DNA from: Gemmatimonadota bacterium
GTDB taxonomy: Bacteria; Gemmatimonadota; Gemmatimonadetes; Gemmatimonadales; Gemmatimonadaceae
Assembly: GCA_026387935.1 (NCBI GenBank)
Contig: JAPLKU010000002.1
Location: 1 to 40,206, forward strand
Length of the DNA stretch: 40,206 nucleotides
Reading direction: 5' to 3'
This document shows, in pieces, positions 7,044 to 17,600 of the stretch (the stretch's first letter is position 1; each line of letters begins with the position of its first letter). The notes beneath the pieces were generated by a model that was given only the letters and a program-made list of their open reading frames with translations, made no database searches and had not been told where the DNA came from. Both the position numbers and the translations under genes were made by a program.

Positions 7044-8767
7044 CCAGGTCCGCGCACAATTTGGCCCGGCCTTGCACCGGTGTGCACGCCGTCGCTGATC
7101 ACCGGCACGCCGTTGACCAGCACGTACTTCATGCCAACGGAGAGCTGGTGCGGACTCTCGAACGTGGCGAGATCGCGCACCGTCTTCTCATCGAACACGA
7201 TAATGTCGGCCTTCATCCCTTCCCTGATCACGCCGCGGTCGTGCAGCGAAAGTCGAGTGGCCACGGCTGACGACGCTTTGCGAATGGCATCCTCGAGCGT
7301 GATGACGCGTTCGTCGCGAACGTACTTCGCCAACAGTCGCGTGAAGTTTCCATAGGTGCGCGGATGCGTCATCCCGCGTGCATTCACGGGATCCATCGCG
7401 CCGGCGTCGGTGCCGAACTTCATCCACGGCTGCTTCAGTTGCAGCTTGACGTTGTCCTCGCTCATGAGAAAGAGGATTTCGCCCAACTGCGCGCTCTCGG
7501 CGATGTTGAGATCAATCAGCGCGTCGCCCCAGTCCGTGCCGAGCCCGCGCGCGATTTCGTCGAGGCGCTTCCCTTCGTATTTCGTGTACTCGGGACGCCG
7601 GAATCCGGTGACCATCACGTTGTTCGGACCCGCAATGAGACAGAGATTCTCGTAGCCGGCGTCATCCGCGTAGAGGTCGCGCTTGATCTGTGGACGAAGC
7701 TGCGCGTTCTTCAGGTTGTCGAGCAACTTCCCGTCCGCCGCATATTTCGGCGCGATGCAGCTTGAGAAATTGTTTCCGCCGGCGATGTACAGGTACATGT
7801 CGGCCTGCACATCCTGCCCTGCTGCGCGCGCCGAGTCGATCTTTGCGATCGCCTTTGCCATCTTCGGCCAATTGCGCGGCCCCGAAGCCTTGAGGTGGTA
7901 GACCTCAACGGGAACGTTGCCGTTCTTGCCAATTGCAATCGCTTCGTCGAGCGCCTCGAGAAACTGGTCACCCTCCGACCGCATGTGCGTGATGTACACG
8001 CCGCCGTACGGTGACATCGCCCTGGCGATCTCCGTAAGCTCGGCCGTGTTCGCATAGGTGTTGGGCGGGTAGATCAGCGCGCTGGCGGCGCCGAACGCAC
8101 CGTCTTCCATGGCCCGTCGGGTCACCGCGCGCATGGTATCGAGTTCCGCAGGCGTGGCCGCACCCATCGCTTCGCCCTTCGCGTACACGCGCACGGTGCC
8201 GGCACCGATGAACGAACCGACGTTTTCGGAGACGCCGCGGGTGGCCATCATCTCGAGCCAGTTCCCAAACCCGTGCGGCGCCGAGAACAGTTCGAGCATT
8301 CGCGCCTCGGCGGTGTCGCCGGCCGTAACAGTCGCCCGGCGTGCCTCAGCGCCTCGGCCGGCGCGCACCGGCGCCGGAGTGTTGCCTTCGCCCATGATCG
8401 CGGTGGTGATGCCCTGCGTGATCATGCTCAACGCGCGTCCATCGCCGGTCATGAAGTTCGCGTACGACTGCGCCTGTATGTCGATGAATCCGGGGGCGAC
8501 GATCTGCCCGGCTGCATCAATCCGGCGTGTGGCAGCGGCGCGCGCCAGCATGCCGCGCGGAGCGATCTTTACGATGCGATCGCCTCGCACCCCGATATCT
8601 CCCCAGAACCAGGCGGCGCCGGTGCCGTCCACCACTCGGCCGTTGGCAATCACGACATCGTATGGCGCGCCACTGGGCGCCACGATCGATCCACCCGCTC
8701 CGGACGTCGTGGCCCGGCTGCAGGCCGACGCCAAAAGCAACATCGACACCGCCAATAGCTTGCGCAT
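7022..8767 (-). CDS. Amidohydrolase lipoprotein of the D-aminoacylase family, with altered metal motif
   Basis: 581 residues from ATG 8767, preceded by AGGAGG at 8 bases; the longer open frame to 8905 is rejected. The N-terminus is a lipoprotein signal peptide with lipobox LASAC (Cys16). The body has an amidohydrolase beta-sandwich start (DVVIANGRVVDGTG), the PGFID segment near residue 92, ITHMRSEGD and EVYHLKASG with histidines, and the C-terminal GARPGQIVRGP typical of N-acyl-D-amino-acid deacylases. The HxH that normally follows PGFID is replaced by Gln-Ala-Gln (Gln98, Gln100). It is divergent from the GNAT-racemase-deacylase set, which also concerns N-acyl amino acids. Likely a periplasmic hydrolase of N-acyl-D-amino acids or related amides. 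Actual activity is uncertain because of the lost histidines. Confidence 0.85.
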   Translation of the reverse strand: MRKLLAVSMLLLASACSRATTSGAGGSIVAPSGAPYDVVIANGRVVDGTGAAWFWGDIGVRGDRIVKIAPRGMLARAAATRRIDAAGQIVAPGFIDIQAQSYANFMTGDGRALSMITQGITTAIMGEGNTPAPVRAGRGAEARRATVTAGDTAEARMLELFSAPHGFGNWLEMMATRGVSENVGSFIGAGTVRVYAKGEAMGAATPAELDTMRAVTRRAMEDGAFGAASALIYPPNTYANTAELTEIARAMSPYGGVYITHMRSEGDQFLEALDEAIAIGKNGNVPVEVYHLKASGPRNWPKMAKAIAKIDSARAAGQDVQADMYLYIAGGNNFSSCIAPKYAADGKLLDNLKNAQLRPQIKRDLYADDAGYENLCLIAGPNNVMVTGFRRPEYTKYEGKRLDEIARGLGTDWGDALIDLNIAESAQLGEILFLMSEDNVKLQLKQPWMKFGTDAGAMDPVNARGMTHPRTYGNFTRLLAKYVRDERVITLEDAIRKASSAVATRLSLHDRGVIREGMKADIIVFDEKTVRDLATFESPHQLSVGMKYVLVNGVPVISDGVHTGARPGQIVRGPGWTGGRP

Positions 8768-8821
8768 CACCTGTTCCTCCTGCGGAATTTCAGTGGTCAA
8801 CGAACTCTCCCGCACCCGCCA

Positions 8822-9634
8822 ATGCAGAACGTAACGCTTGCTGACGGAACCGTCATCCGCGCTCTGGTCACGCACGAGGAACGCGCTGACGCCGTGCGCC
8901 TGCAAGAGGAGACCTGGGGAGCGGGCTTCAGTGAAAAAGTGCCCGCCGCCATTCTCCTCGTGGCAGAGAAAACTGGGGGAGTGGCCGCCGGCGCATTCTC
9001 ACCGGAAGGACAGATGCTGGGCTTCGTGTTCGGACTCACCGGCGTGCGCGACGGTGCACTCGTCCACTGGTCAGACATTCTCGCCGTCCGCGCCGAAGCG
9101 CAGGGTCGCCGGCTCGGCGAGGCGATGAAGCGGTACCAGCGTGACCGCTGCCGAACGATTGGGGTTGATCGCATGTACTGGACCTTCGACCCGTTCGTCG
9201 CGCGCAACGCACACCTCAATCTCAATCTTCTTGGTGCATCGATCGACGAGTTCGTGCCGAACATGTACGGCACGAACACGGGAAGCGCGCTCCATGGTGC
9301 ATTCGGCACGGACCGGTTCGTCGCGCGCTGGCCAGTAGCCACCGATCCGCATCCAATGCCCGATGCTCCGGCGCTGCTCGCCGGCAAGCCGGTCGCCGGC
9401 GGCCCGTTGCCCGATGGACCGAATCCCGACGCTCCCCTGCCGGACGCGCCGGACGTGGTCGTACGGATTCCCGACGACTACTCCGCGCTTCTCGCCGGTG
9501 ATGCGGCGCTCGCCACCGCCTGGCGCGCGTCGGCCCGCCGCGCATTTCTGCATTATCTCCATGGCGGCTACCGCGTGACCGCGTTCGTTCCGGGTCGTGG
9601 GACGCATGCCACCTATCTCCTCTCTGCTACCTGA
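8822..9634 (+). CDS. GNAT-like N-acyltransferase of the COG3375 type
   Basis: 270 residues. The N-terminal 150 residues have a GNAT layout: acidic start, substrate strand ILLVAEKTGGVAAGAF, and an acetyl-CoA-loop equivalent ILAVRAEAQGRRLGEAMKRYQR. These are followed by a WTFDPF segment seen in this predicted acyltransferase group. A Pro/Asp-rich linker (about 175-205) joins a short C-terminal domain. Two bases separate it from the racemase gene. In Geobacillus a GNAT succinyltransferase, an N-succinylamino-acid racemase and an M20 desuccinylase form a D- to L-amino-acid route; the same trio in the same order here suggests this enzyme acylates the D-amino acid. The acyl donor is not visible from sequence. 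Confidence 0.75.
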   Translation: MQNVTLADGTVIRALVTHEERADAVRLQEETWGAGFSEKVPAAILLVAEKTGGVAAGAFSPEGQMLGFVFGLTGVRDGALVHWSDILAVRAEAQGRRLGEAMKRYQRDRCRTIGVDRMYWTFDPFVARNAHLNLNLLGASIDEFVPNMYGTNTGSALHGAFGTDRFVARWPVATDPHPMPDAPALLAGKPVAGGPLPDGPNPDAPLPDAPDVVVRIPDDYSALLAGDAALATAWRASARRAFLHYLHGGYRVTAFVPGRGTHATYLLSAT

Positions 9635-9636
9635 CC

Positions 9637-10755
9637 ATGCGCATCGACCAGATCACCCTTCGCGAAATCCACCTTGAGCTCAAGGAGCCATTCCGGATCT
9701 CGTCAGGTGAAATTCGTGAACGACGCATTCTTCTCCTCGAACTCCGCGACGCATCCGGTGCGAAGGCCTGGAGCGAGTGTGTCGCCGGCGAAGCGCCGAA
9801 CTACTCACCCGAGACGATCGACACGGCATGGCCCGCGATTGTGCAGTACCTCTCGCCGCGCGTCCTCGGGCGAGAGGTTGAACATCCGGGGGAGTTCCAC
9901 GAAATCTTCGAGAAGGATTTTCGCGGACACCAGATGGCCAAAGCCGGCGTCGAGATGGGCGCATGGGGCCTCGCGGCCACGATGGCGCAGGAGCCGCTGT
10001 CGCTCTTCATCGGAGGAACACGCGCCGAAATCGCCGTCGGCATTTCACTCGGCATCCAGCCGTCGCCCGAGCGCCTCGTGGAGAAGGCGCGCGAGGCAAT
10101 CGCCGAGGGCTACCGAAAAATCAAAATCAAAATTGAACCGGGACACGATGTCGAATGGGTGCGCGCGGTGCGCGAGGCGCTGGGTCCATCCGCCCACCTT
10201 ATGGCCGATGCGAATAACGCCTACACGATTGATGACGCCGAGCGGCTGGCGGGATTCGACGCGCTCGACCTGGTAATGATCGAACAGCCGCTTGCGTGGG
10301 ACGATCTGGTTCGGCATGCGGAGCTGCAGCGCCGGCTCAAGACGCCCATCTGCCTCGACGAATCAATCACCTCGCTCGACCGCGCGCAGGACATGGTCAC
10401 GCTCGGCAGCGGTCGGATCATCAACATCAAACCGGGGCGGGTCGGCGGGTTCAGCAGCGCGATTGCCATTCACGACTACTGCCAGTCTAATTCCATTCCG
10501 GTTTGGTGCGGCGGCATGTTCGAGAGTGGAATCGGTCGCGCCTATAACGTCGCGCTTGCGTCGCTTCCAAACTTTTCGATTCCGGGCGATGTCAGCCCGA
10601 GCGCACGCTACTGGGCCAAGGATATCGTCACGCCGGAATGGACCATGCGCGATGGCATGATGCGCGTGCCACTCGAGAGTCCGGGCATCGGCGTCGCCGT
10701 TGACGAAGATCGGATCGCGGCACTGACGGTACGGACTGAGACGCTGCGCGCATGA
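9637..10755 (+). CDS. menC: N-acylamino acid racemase / o-succinylbenzoate synthase (enolase superfamily)
   Basis: 372 residues, the usual length. Enolase-superfamily catalytic residues are in place: KIKIK with the second and third lysines (163, 165) as the KxK acid/base, metal ligands Asp191 (DANNAY), Glu216 (IEQPL), Asp241 (LDES), and Lys265 (NIKPGRVGG). This MenC/NSAR subgroup can catalyse both OSB synthesis for menaquinone and racemisation of N-acyl amino acids. No other men genes are nearby, while a GNAT gene (2 bases upstream) and an M20 deacylase (4-base overlap downstream) flank it. The racemase role is therefore favoured here, without excluding OSBS activity. Confidence 0.9.
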   Translation: MRIDQITLREIHLELKEPFRISSGEIRERRILLLELRDASGAKAWSECVAGEAPNYSPETIDTAWPAIVQYLSPRVLGREVEHPGEFHEIFEKDFRGHQMAKAGVEMGAWGLAATMAQEPLSLFIGGTRAEIAVGISLGIQPSPERLVEKAREAIAEGYRKIKIKIEPGHDVEWVRAVREALGPSAHLMADANNAYTIDDAERLAGFDALDLVMIEQPLAWDDLVRHAELQRRLKTPICLDESITSLDRAQDMVTLGSGRIINIKPGRVGGFSSAIAIHDYCQSNSIPVWCGGMFESGIGRAYNVALASLPNFSIPGDVSPSARYWAKDIVTPEWTMRDGMMRVPLESPGIGVAVDEDRIAALTVRTETLRA

Positions 10756-11927
10756 GCGCGCCACTCCCCTTCACCGATTCCGACCGCGCGCTGCTCACCG
10801 CGCTGCGGCGTGATCTGCATGCCAATCCTGAACTTTCATGGAAGGAGACGGCCACGCAGGCGCGCCTCGAGCGAGCCCTGCGCGATGTCGGAGTCACCAA
10901 CGTGCAACGCGTGGTCGGCACCGGTCTTGTCGCTCGCATCCCTGGACGGAGCATCGGCGCGCCCGCCGTCGCGGTTCGCGGCGACATCGACGCGCTCCCC
11001 ATCACAGAAGCGACCGGCCTCCCGTACGCGTCGAAAAGCGATGGCGTGATGCACGCCTGCGGACACGACGTGCATGCGTCATGGGCGGTCGGCGCAGCTC
11101 TCTTGCTGGCGCGTTCCCCAGCCGACGGCGAGGTGCGCATCGTACTGCAGCCGGCCGAAGAGCTTGGCGAGGGCGCGAAGGCCATCCTCGAGTCAGGCGC
11201 GTTGGATGGCGTCCGCGCGATTTTTGGCGGCCATGTAGACCGCCGCTTCGCCGTGGGCGAGGTCGTCGCGCAAGCGGGGCCTCTCGCGGCATCAACCGAC
11301 AGCTTTACCATCACGCTCAAAGGCCGCGGCGCACACGGCGCCCGCCCGCATCATTCGATCGATCCGATCGTCGGAGCGGCCGCGTTAATCATGGAGGTGC
11401 AGACCATCGTCTCGCGCCGTCTGGATCCCGCGCTACCTGGCGTGATTACGGTGGCCTCCGTGCACGGCGGACGCGCCGCGAATGTGATTCCGGAGCTGGT
11501 TGAGCTCAGTGGAACGATTCGGGCCACAACATTGGCGACGCGCAACCTGCTCGTGAGCGAACTGGAGCGCATTGCGCAGGCCGTCGCGGCCACCCATCAA
11601 CTGACCGCCGTCGTTGAAATCCTTGGCGGCACACCACCACTGGAAAACACCGCCGATGCGGCCGGTTGGGCAGCGAGCGCGGTGCGTGAAGTTTTTGGTG
11701 ACAGCGGCCTTGTCCCGCTCGGCACGACCAACATGGGGGGAGAAGATTTCGCCTACTACCTCACACGCATGAGCGGCTGCTTCCTGCGCATCGGAGCCAG
11801 GGAACCCGGTGGAGAGCAGCGCGACGTTCACACGCCAACGTTCGCGCCATCGGAGGAAGCACTCTTTGCCGGCGCTGCGGTCCTCGCCACCTGCGCGCGC
11901 GTCGCGTCACGACAGCTCGCTGGCTAA
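10752..11927 (+). CDS. M20-family amidohydrolase (N-acyl-L-amino acid deacylase)
   Basis: 391 residues. Metal and catalytic motifs of the M20D amidohydrolases: RGDIDALP (residues 76-83), HACGHDVHAS (Cys103, His105, His108), LQPAEELGEGA with Glu136-Glu137, a His in FGGHVD, and a C-terminal MGGEDFAYY. A lid domain lies between. The family removes acyl groups from N-acyl-L-amino acids, hippurate, indole-acetyl amino acids or N-acetyldiaminopimelate. Coupled to the racemase by ATGA overlap, it would perform the last, L-specific deacylation step. Cytoplasmic; no signal peptide. Confidence 0.9.
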   Translation: MSAPLPFTDSDRALLTALRRDLHANPELSWKETATQARLERALRDVGVTNVQRVVGTGLVARIPGRSIGAPAVAVRGDIDALPITEATGLPYASKSDGVMHACGHDVHASWAVGAALLLARSPADGEVRIVLQPAEELGEGAKAILESGALDGVRAIFGGHVDRRFAVGEVVAQAGPLAASTDSFTITLKGRGAHGARPHHSIDPIVGAAALIMEVQTIVSRRLDPALPGVITVASVHGGRAANVIPELVELSGTIRATTLATRNLLVSELERIAQAVAATHQLTAVVEILGGTPPLENTADAAGWAASAVREVFGDSGLVPLGTTNMGGEDFAYYLTRMSGCFLRIGAREPGGEQRDVHTPTFAPSEEALFAGAAVLATCARVASRQLAG

Positions 11928-11939
11928 CCCCGCGCGCAA

Positions 11940-13145
11940 TCAGCCGCGCGGCGCAGTTTTGATCTCGCGCGACATGTCGAGATCGCCGAGGAACAATGTC
12001 TCCGCCTCTTCAGCGACATCGGCGTCTTCGATGAACACGTCGAGTTCGTAGTTGATGGCCACGCCGAGTGGGTTGAAGTCGGTGGAACCCACGCGAGTCC
12101 AGGCGCCGTCAACGACCGTGGTTTTGGCGTGCATCATTTCGCCGCGCCACTCCCAGATTCGCACCCCGTTGGCCAACAGCCGGCGATAGTACCGACGCGT
12201 AAGCCGGTGCACCCATGGATGATCGTTCTTGCTCGGCAAAAGCAGGCGCACGTCCACGCCATCGCGCGCGGCTCCGGCCAGCGCGTCAACTTCGGCGAAC
12301 GACGGAAGGAAGTACGCGCTCGCCAGCCAGATGGAGCGTTCCGCTGCCGCAGACTGCAAGTGCAGTGCGCGTCCAACGCGAAATCGGCCCGGCTCGCCTT
12401 CCACAACTGCAACAAGTGCTGGCTCCGCCGTCGCGGGATCAATGTCCGCGTTTCGTGGTGCGCGGCGTAGTTGCTGCTCTGCTTTCGTCATACGTTGGCC
12501 AGCCGCACGCCGCCACATGGAGTTGAAGGCCCGCTCCATGTCGATCGCAGCGGGGCCGGCAATCCGTACACACCGGTCCCGCCATGCCGTGCGCTTCTTC
12601 CTGATGAGACCGTGGTACCATTCCGCGCCGATTCCAATTCCACCCGTCACGCCGGCCAAACCATCAACGACAAGCAGCTTGCGATGGTCGCGCGGAATGA
12701 GGCCGAACCACCGCTTGAACCCCGGTTTTCCGAAGACGCGTACGTCAACCCCACCTGCGCGCATCTGCGAGAGAAAGAGCTTGGAAGTCCCGCGCATCCC
12801 GATCCAGTCCGTCAGCAGGCGCACCGCCACACCGCGCTTGGCGGCGGCGCAGAGCGCGGTCGCAAACCGTTCGCCAACCACGTCGTCATGCAGGATATAC
12901 GATTCGAGTTCGACGCTTGACTGCGCATCGTCGATGAGTCTGATCATCGCGTCGAACGTTCGATCTCCATCGGAATAGAGTGTAACGGCGTTCCCCGGCG
13001 ACACATCGGCCGATGCGATTCGCCAAAGCGCACGCGCATACGATTGGCTCACGCCCTTGGCGGCCGGCGGAAGGGCCGCGAGGTGCGGATGACCCCTCGT
13101 TGCGCCTTTGGATCCCGCCTTGGGGTGGGGTGCTCGGCCACTCAT
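11940..13145 (-). CDS. Phospholipase D-type phosphatidyltransferase (cardiolipin synthase-like)
   Basis: 401 residues from ATG 13145; a GTG at 13217 would add 24 Gly/Ser/Arg-rich residues. Two HKD motifs are present, HRKLLVVDG in the first half and [10 protein letters not shown] in the second, each followed by the Gly/Ser region ([16 protein letters not shown]). Spacing fits cardiolipin synthases and related phosphatidyltransferases. It lacks the N-terminal membrane helices of ClsA, so it resembles ClsB-like short forms. The gene converges on the M20 gene (12-base gap) and is divergent from fabI. Confidence 0.85.
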   Translation of the reverse strand: MSGRAPHPKAGSKGATRGHPHLAALPPAAKGVSQSYARALWRIASADVSPGNAVTLYSDGDRTFDAMIRLIDDAQSSVELESYILHDDVVGERFATALCAAAKRGVAVRLLTDWIGMRGTSKLFLSQMRAGGVDVRVFGKPGFKRWFGLIPRDHRKLLVVDGLAGVTGGIGIGAEWYHGLIRKKRTAWRDRCVRIAGPAAIDMERAFNSMWRRAAGQRMTKAEQQLRRAPRNADIDPATAEPALVAVVEGEPGRFRVGRALHLQSAAAERSIWLASAYFLPSFAEVDALAGAARDGVDVRLLLPSKNDHPWVHRLTRRYYRRLLANGVRIWEWRGEMMHAKTTVVDGAWTRVGSTDFNPLGVAINYELDVFIEDADVAEEAETLFLGDLDMSREIKTAPRG

Positions 13146-13253
13146 GAACTTCAGCTTCGCTACTGTCGCCGCCCGGCGATAGGGCGTGCCCGCGGACTCG
13201 GATCCGCTGCTGCCCACTTGCCGGGACCATTGCCCGGGCGCTCATTTCAGCAC

Positions 13254-14165
13254 ATGCTCAAGATTGATCTCACAGGGAAACGCGCGCTCGTTGCCGGTGT
13301 CGCCGACGACGGTGGCTTCGGATTTTCCATCGCCAAATCGCTGGCCGAAGCCGGCGCCACGGTGTGCGTGGCGACCTGGCCGCCAGCACTCACGATCTTC
13401 AACAACCTGCTCGAGCGTGGCAAACTCGATGAGTCTCGTCGGATGTCAGACGGGTCGCTGCTCGCGTTCGAGAAGATCTATCCCCTCGACGCGGCATTTG
13501 ACATGCTCGGTGATGCCTCCGAGGAGCTGCGAACCAGCAAGCGCTACAAGGATGTCGGTGACTTTTCGATCGAGGGACTCGCCGCGCGCATGGCGGCGGA
13601 TTTTGGGGCACAGCCGTTGGACATTCTGATCCATTCGTTGGCAAACGGTCCTGACGTCAAGAAACCGCTGCTCGAGACGAGTCGGAGCGGCTACCTCACC
13701 GCCGTCGGTGTGAGCGCCTTTTCCCTGGTGTCGATGCTGCAGCGGTTCGGCCCGTTAATGCGCCCCGGTGCGTCGGCGCTGTCGCTGACCTACATGGCGA
13801 GCGAGCGCGTGATTCCCGGCTACGGGGGCGGAATGTCGTCGGCAAAAGCCGCGCTTGAATCAGACACGCGAACGTTGTCGTTCGAAGCAGGCCGCAAGTG
13901 GGGCGTGCGCGTCAACACCATCAGCGCTGGGCCATTCGCCTCACGTGCGGCAAGCGCGATCGGGATTATCGAACGCATGGTGCAGTACTGCGCGGCCAAC
14001 ACGCCGATTCCTGAAGCGCTCACCGCTGCGGAAGTTGGAACGACGGCCGCGTTCCTTTCCTCGTCCCTCGCGAGCGGCATTACCGGCTCAACCGTGTATG
14101 TCGACAAGGGCTACAACGTCATGGGAATGGCGGTATCCGACGCCGGCCTTTCGCCGGCTCCCTGA
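13254..14165 (+). CDS. fabI: Enoyl-ACP reductase, plant-type FabI
   Basis: 303 residues from ATG 13254; the longer open frame to 13044 is antisense to the PLD gene and rejected. Short-chain dehydrogenase fold: nucleotide-binding start [22 protein letters not shown], and active-site region [20 protein letters not shown], then AK. An insertion after the second strand (about residues 62-85) and the [13 protein letters not shown] pattern are those of plant, apicomplexan and chlamydial ENRs rather than of E. coli FabI (about 260 residues). It catalyses the last reduction of fatty acid elongation. The gene ends 2 bases before the convergent GNAT gene. Confidence 0.93.
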   Translation: MLKIDLTGKRALVAGVADDGGFGFSIAKSLAEAGATVCVATWPPALTIFNNLLERGKLDESRRMSDGSLLAFEKIYPLDAAFDMLGDASEELRTSKRYKDVGDFSIEGLAARMAADFGAQPLDILIHSLANGPDVKKPLLETSRSGYLTAVGVSAFSLVSMLQRFGPLMRPGASALSLTYMASERVIPGYGGGMSSAKAALESDTRTLSFEAGRKWGVRVNTISAGPFASRAASAIGIIERMVQYCAANTPIPEALTAAEVGTTAAFLSSSLASGITGSTVYVDKGYNVMGMAVSDAGLSPAP

Positions 14166-14167
14166 TT

Positions 14168-14683
14168 CTAGAGAGCGGCGAGATGCCGCTCAAACATTGC
14201 GACTTCTCCGTCGGCGTAGCGGCGCGTCCCCACGCGGGCGAACTGCATGCGCTCGTGAAACGCGATTGATCCTGGATTGGGCGGATCAGTATTCACTTCG
14301 AGCGTAATCCGCGACCAGCGACCAGTCGCAAATTTCACGAGATCGTCGTACAGCGCCCGCCCAACGCCGATTTTTCTCGCGGCCGGCGCGACGACCACGC
14401 GATCGAGGTAGATGAACGTCGGATATCGCTCAGCAAACCAGGCATAGTTCGCGCTCCAGTACGGCGTTCCATTGCGAATCGCGAACACAAATCCAACGAT
14501 CTCACCCTCGCGTTCGGCAACGCGATAGGAGTCTGCCTCGCCTGCGATCCAGGCGAACTGCTCTTCGCTGAGGGCGTTCACGTGCGGCGGCGCGGCATTG
14601 TTCAGTGCAAGCACAGCGGGCTGGTCGCGCGGCATTCCTGCCCGCACGACCAACCCGCTTTCAGCTGCAGTGCCGTTGCCCAT
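14168..14683 (-). CDS. GNAT-family acetyltransferase
   Basis: 171 residues with a GNAT core: N-terminal VRAGMPRDQPAVLALNN, strand EIVGFVFAIRNG, the acetyl-CoA signature VVVAPAARKIGVGRALYDDL (residues 95-114), and the family's late NPGSIAFHERMQFARVG. Substrate unknown; this subgroup includes many predicted N-acetyltransferases with Asn-rich substrate sites. Only 11 bases separate its ATG at 14683 from the stop of the large BNR gene upstream on the same strand, so cotranscription is likely. Confidence 0.88.
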   Translation of the reverse strand: MGNGTAAESGLVVRAGMPRDQPAVLALNNAAPPHVNALSEEQFAWIAGEADSYRVAEREGEIVGFVFAIRNGTPYWSANYAWFAERYPTFIYLDRVVVAPAARKIGVGRALYDDLVKFATGRWSRITLEVNTDPPNPGSIAFHERMQFARVGTRRYADGEVAMFERHLAAL

Positions 14684-14694
14684 GCGCGAACAGT

Positions 14695-17600
14695 CTACAT
14701 CGCGACCTTCGGCTTTGGCTTCGGATCGATTTCCGGCAAGCCGTATTTCTTGAGCAACTCATTGTATCGCTTGAGGTCTTCGACGTAGAGCTTGTCCATC
14801 TTCTTCGTCTGCACCTGCAACTTTCCGACGAGTTCGTCAAACACTTGCACCGACTGCGCCGTCGGCTTTCCTGGCGCAGAACCCACCACGCCGGTAAGCG
14901 CCGCGAGCTTGTTGTTCAGCTTGATCGGATAGTTAAGCGGATCTTGCCCGCTTTGATTCTTGATCTGATACACCTCGGCTTCCACACCAGTGAGGTTGGT
15001 GCCCAGCGACTTACCGGCGCTCGTCAGTTCCTGAACCGCTTGCGGAGGAGCCTGTTTGAGGCGCGCATCGATTTCCGTTTTCACGTGGCGCATTGAAATC
15101 ACGCCTTCGTTGGCTTCCGTAACCTTGTCCCTGATCTTCATCAGGAAGTTGAACTGCGCCATCTGTTCAAGCGCGGTTGCGGGTGAACGCGGATCGTTGA
15201 GCAACCGCACCGTTTGGATGATCGGTTTTCCGCCGCCTGGCGTGAGCCGCACCCGGTAGGTGCCGGCAGGCGCCACCGGACCGCGCGTATCACCAGCCCA
15301 GAGAATCATGCCGGGAAAGACGACGGCATCCGGGTACCGCATGTTCCATGCGAACTGATTGAGACCAACTTTATTCTGAACGCGCAGGGCACGCGGCGGT
15401 GCAAAGACCGCGGCTTCAGGGTCCACCGCGCCACGACCACCAGCCCCAGGCGTCGAATCCGGTTTGGAGTTGAACGACTTGATCACTTTCCCTGCAGCGT
15501 CCAGGAAGTCGAGTGTGACATCTTCCCCGCCCTTCGGCAGGAAATAGTTCACCATGACGCCGGTCGGGGGATTCTGGCCCACTGTGCTGCCGCCTCTGCC
15601 ACCGAAGAATCCGCCGCCCCAGTCGATGCGGTGTGTGTCGCGCGGCTGGTAGAGATGCACGCCGGCAAGCACGGTTGAATTCAGTTGGCGAAGCGGCGAA
15701 ATGTCGTCGAGCACATAGAATGAGCGACCATGCGTGGCGACAATGAGGTCGCCTTCCTTGATCGTCAGATCGTGCACGGGCACCGGCGGCATATTCAGCT
15801 GCAGCCGCTGCCACACACCACCGTCATTGAACGACACCCACACGCCACGTTCGGTTCCGGCAAAGAGCAGTCCTTTCCGAACCGGGTCTTCGCGAATCGC
15901 CCGCGTGAATTCCGTCGACGTGATGCCCGTGACAATCTTTGTCCAGGTCGTACCAAAGTCTGTGGTCTTGAACAGGATTGGGGAGAAATCGTCCTGCTGG
16001 AACCGGTTCGCGGCGACGTACGCGGTGCCGGCCGCGAAGTGGCTCGCTTCGATGAGCGACACGCGCGAAAAGTCGCCCATCCCCTTTGGCGTGACATTCT
16101 TCCACGTCTTTCCGCCGTCGCGACTCAGCTGCACCAATCCGTCGTCGGTCCCCGCCCACAGCACGCCCTTCAGGACGGGCGATTCGGTGAAGGCGAACAC
16201 CACACCGTACGTCTCGACCCCGGTCTGGTCCTTCGTGATAGGACCGCCAGATGCGCCGAGCGTCTTCGGATCATTGCGAGCAAGCGGCGGACTGATGATC
16301 TCGTAGCTGTCGCCACCCGTCGTCGTCTTGAACAGGTGACTGCCGCCCACGTACATGGTGGTCGCGTCGTGCGGCGAGAACACGATGGGGAAGGTCCACT
16401 GGAACTTGTACTTGAGGTCTTCCGATGAAATGCCCATCGGGTTGTCAGGCCATGGATTCACATTCCATTCGAGGCCGGTCCGCATATCCTTTCGTGTCAG
16501 CAGGCCGCCGTATGAGCCGGCGAAAACGAGATCAGGATTCCTCGGACTCGCGGCGATATAGCCCGACTCGCCACCACCGGCGTCAACCCAGTCGCTGAGC
16601 ACGATCCCGCCCGCCTTTCGGCTCGGACCGCACAGCGTGCTGTTGTCCTGCTGGGCGCCGCAGATTTTGTATGGGAAGTGCGTCGTGGTCGTGACGTGGT
16701 ACATCTGCGCAGTCGCAAACTCCTCCGCCGTCCACGTGCGCCCACCGTTGGTGGACACGTTCGCGCCACCGTCGTTCGCCTCGATCATGCGATCCGGATT
16801 GTCACGGGCAATCCACATGTCGTGATTGTCGCCGTGCGGCACCTGGATGTTCTGGGGAAAGGTCTTGCCTCCGTCGCGCGACCGATACCACGACACGTTC
16901 AGCGCGTAGACGATGTTCGTGTCTTTCGGATCGGCGTAGATCTTGGTGTAGTACCAGGCGCGTTGACGGAGCTTTCGCTCTTCATTGAGCTTCGTCCACG
17001 TCGCACCACCGTCGTCCGAGCGATACATCCCGCCTTCATCGGCCTCGATCAACGCCCACACACGGCTCGATTTCGCACCTGATACGGCGAGCCCCACCTT
17101 GCCCCATGGGGGTTTCGGAAGGCCGGTGTTCGAGGTCAGTTCGTTCCAGGTTTCACCGCCGTCGGTGCTCTTGAACACGCCACCGCCAGCGCCGCCGGAG
17201 CTCAACGACCATGGTGTGCGGAAGGCCCGCCAGAACGCGGCGTACAACACGTTCGGATCGTTTGGATCGACGATCAGATCCGAGATGCCGGTCCCTTCGT
17301 CACGGTAGAGCACTTTCCGCCACGATTGCCCACCGTCAGTGGTTTTGAACACGCCACGCTGCGCGTTGTCGCCAAATGCGTGACCCAGTACACCGATCCA
17401 GACGATGTTGGGATTCGTCGGATGAATGCGAACGCGCGTGACGTGGTTCTTCACATCGAAGAACGCGATCTGCTTCCACGTCGCGCCGGAGTCGGCCGAC
17501 ATCCAGACGCCATCGCCCGGTGCAGCGTTGCCGCGAATGTCCGTCTCACCACCACCGACCCAGACAATGTTCGGATTCGACTCGCTCACCTGCACGGCGC

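Noticed and set aside
13044-13253. N-terminal extension of FabI
   Set aside because: Antisense to the PLD gene and not protein-like; the SDR fold starts at ATG 13254.
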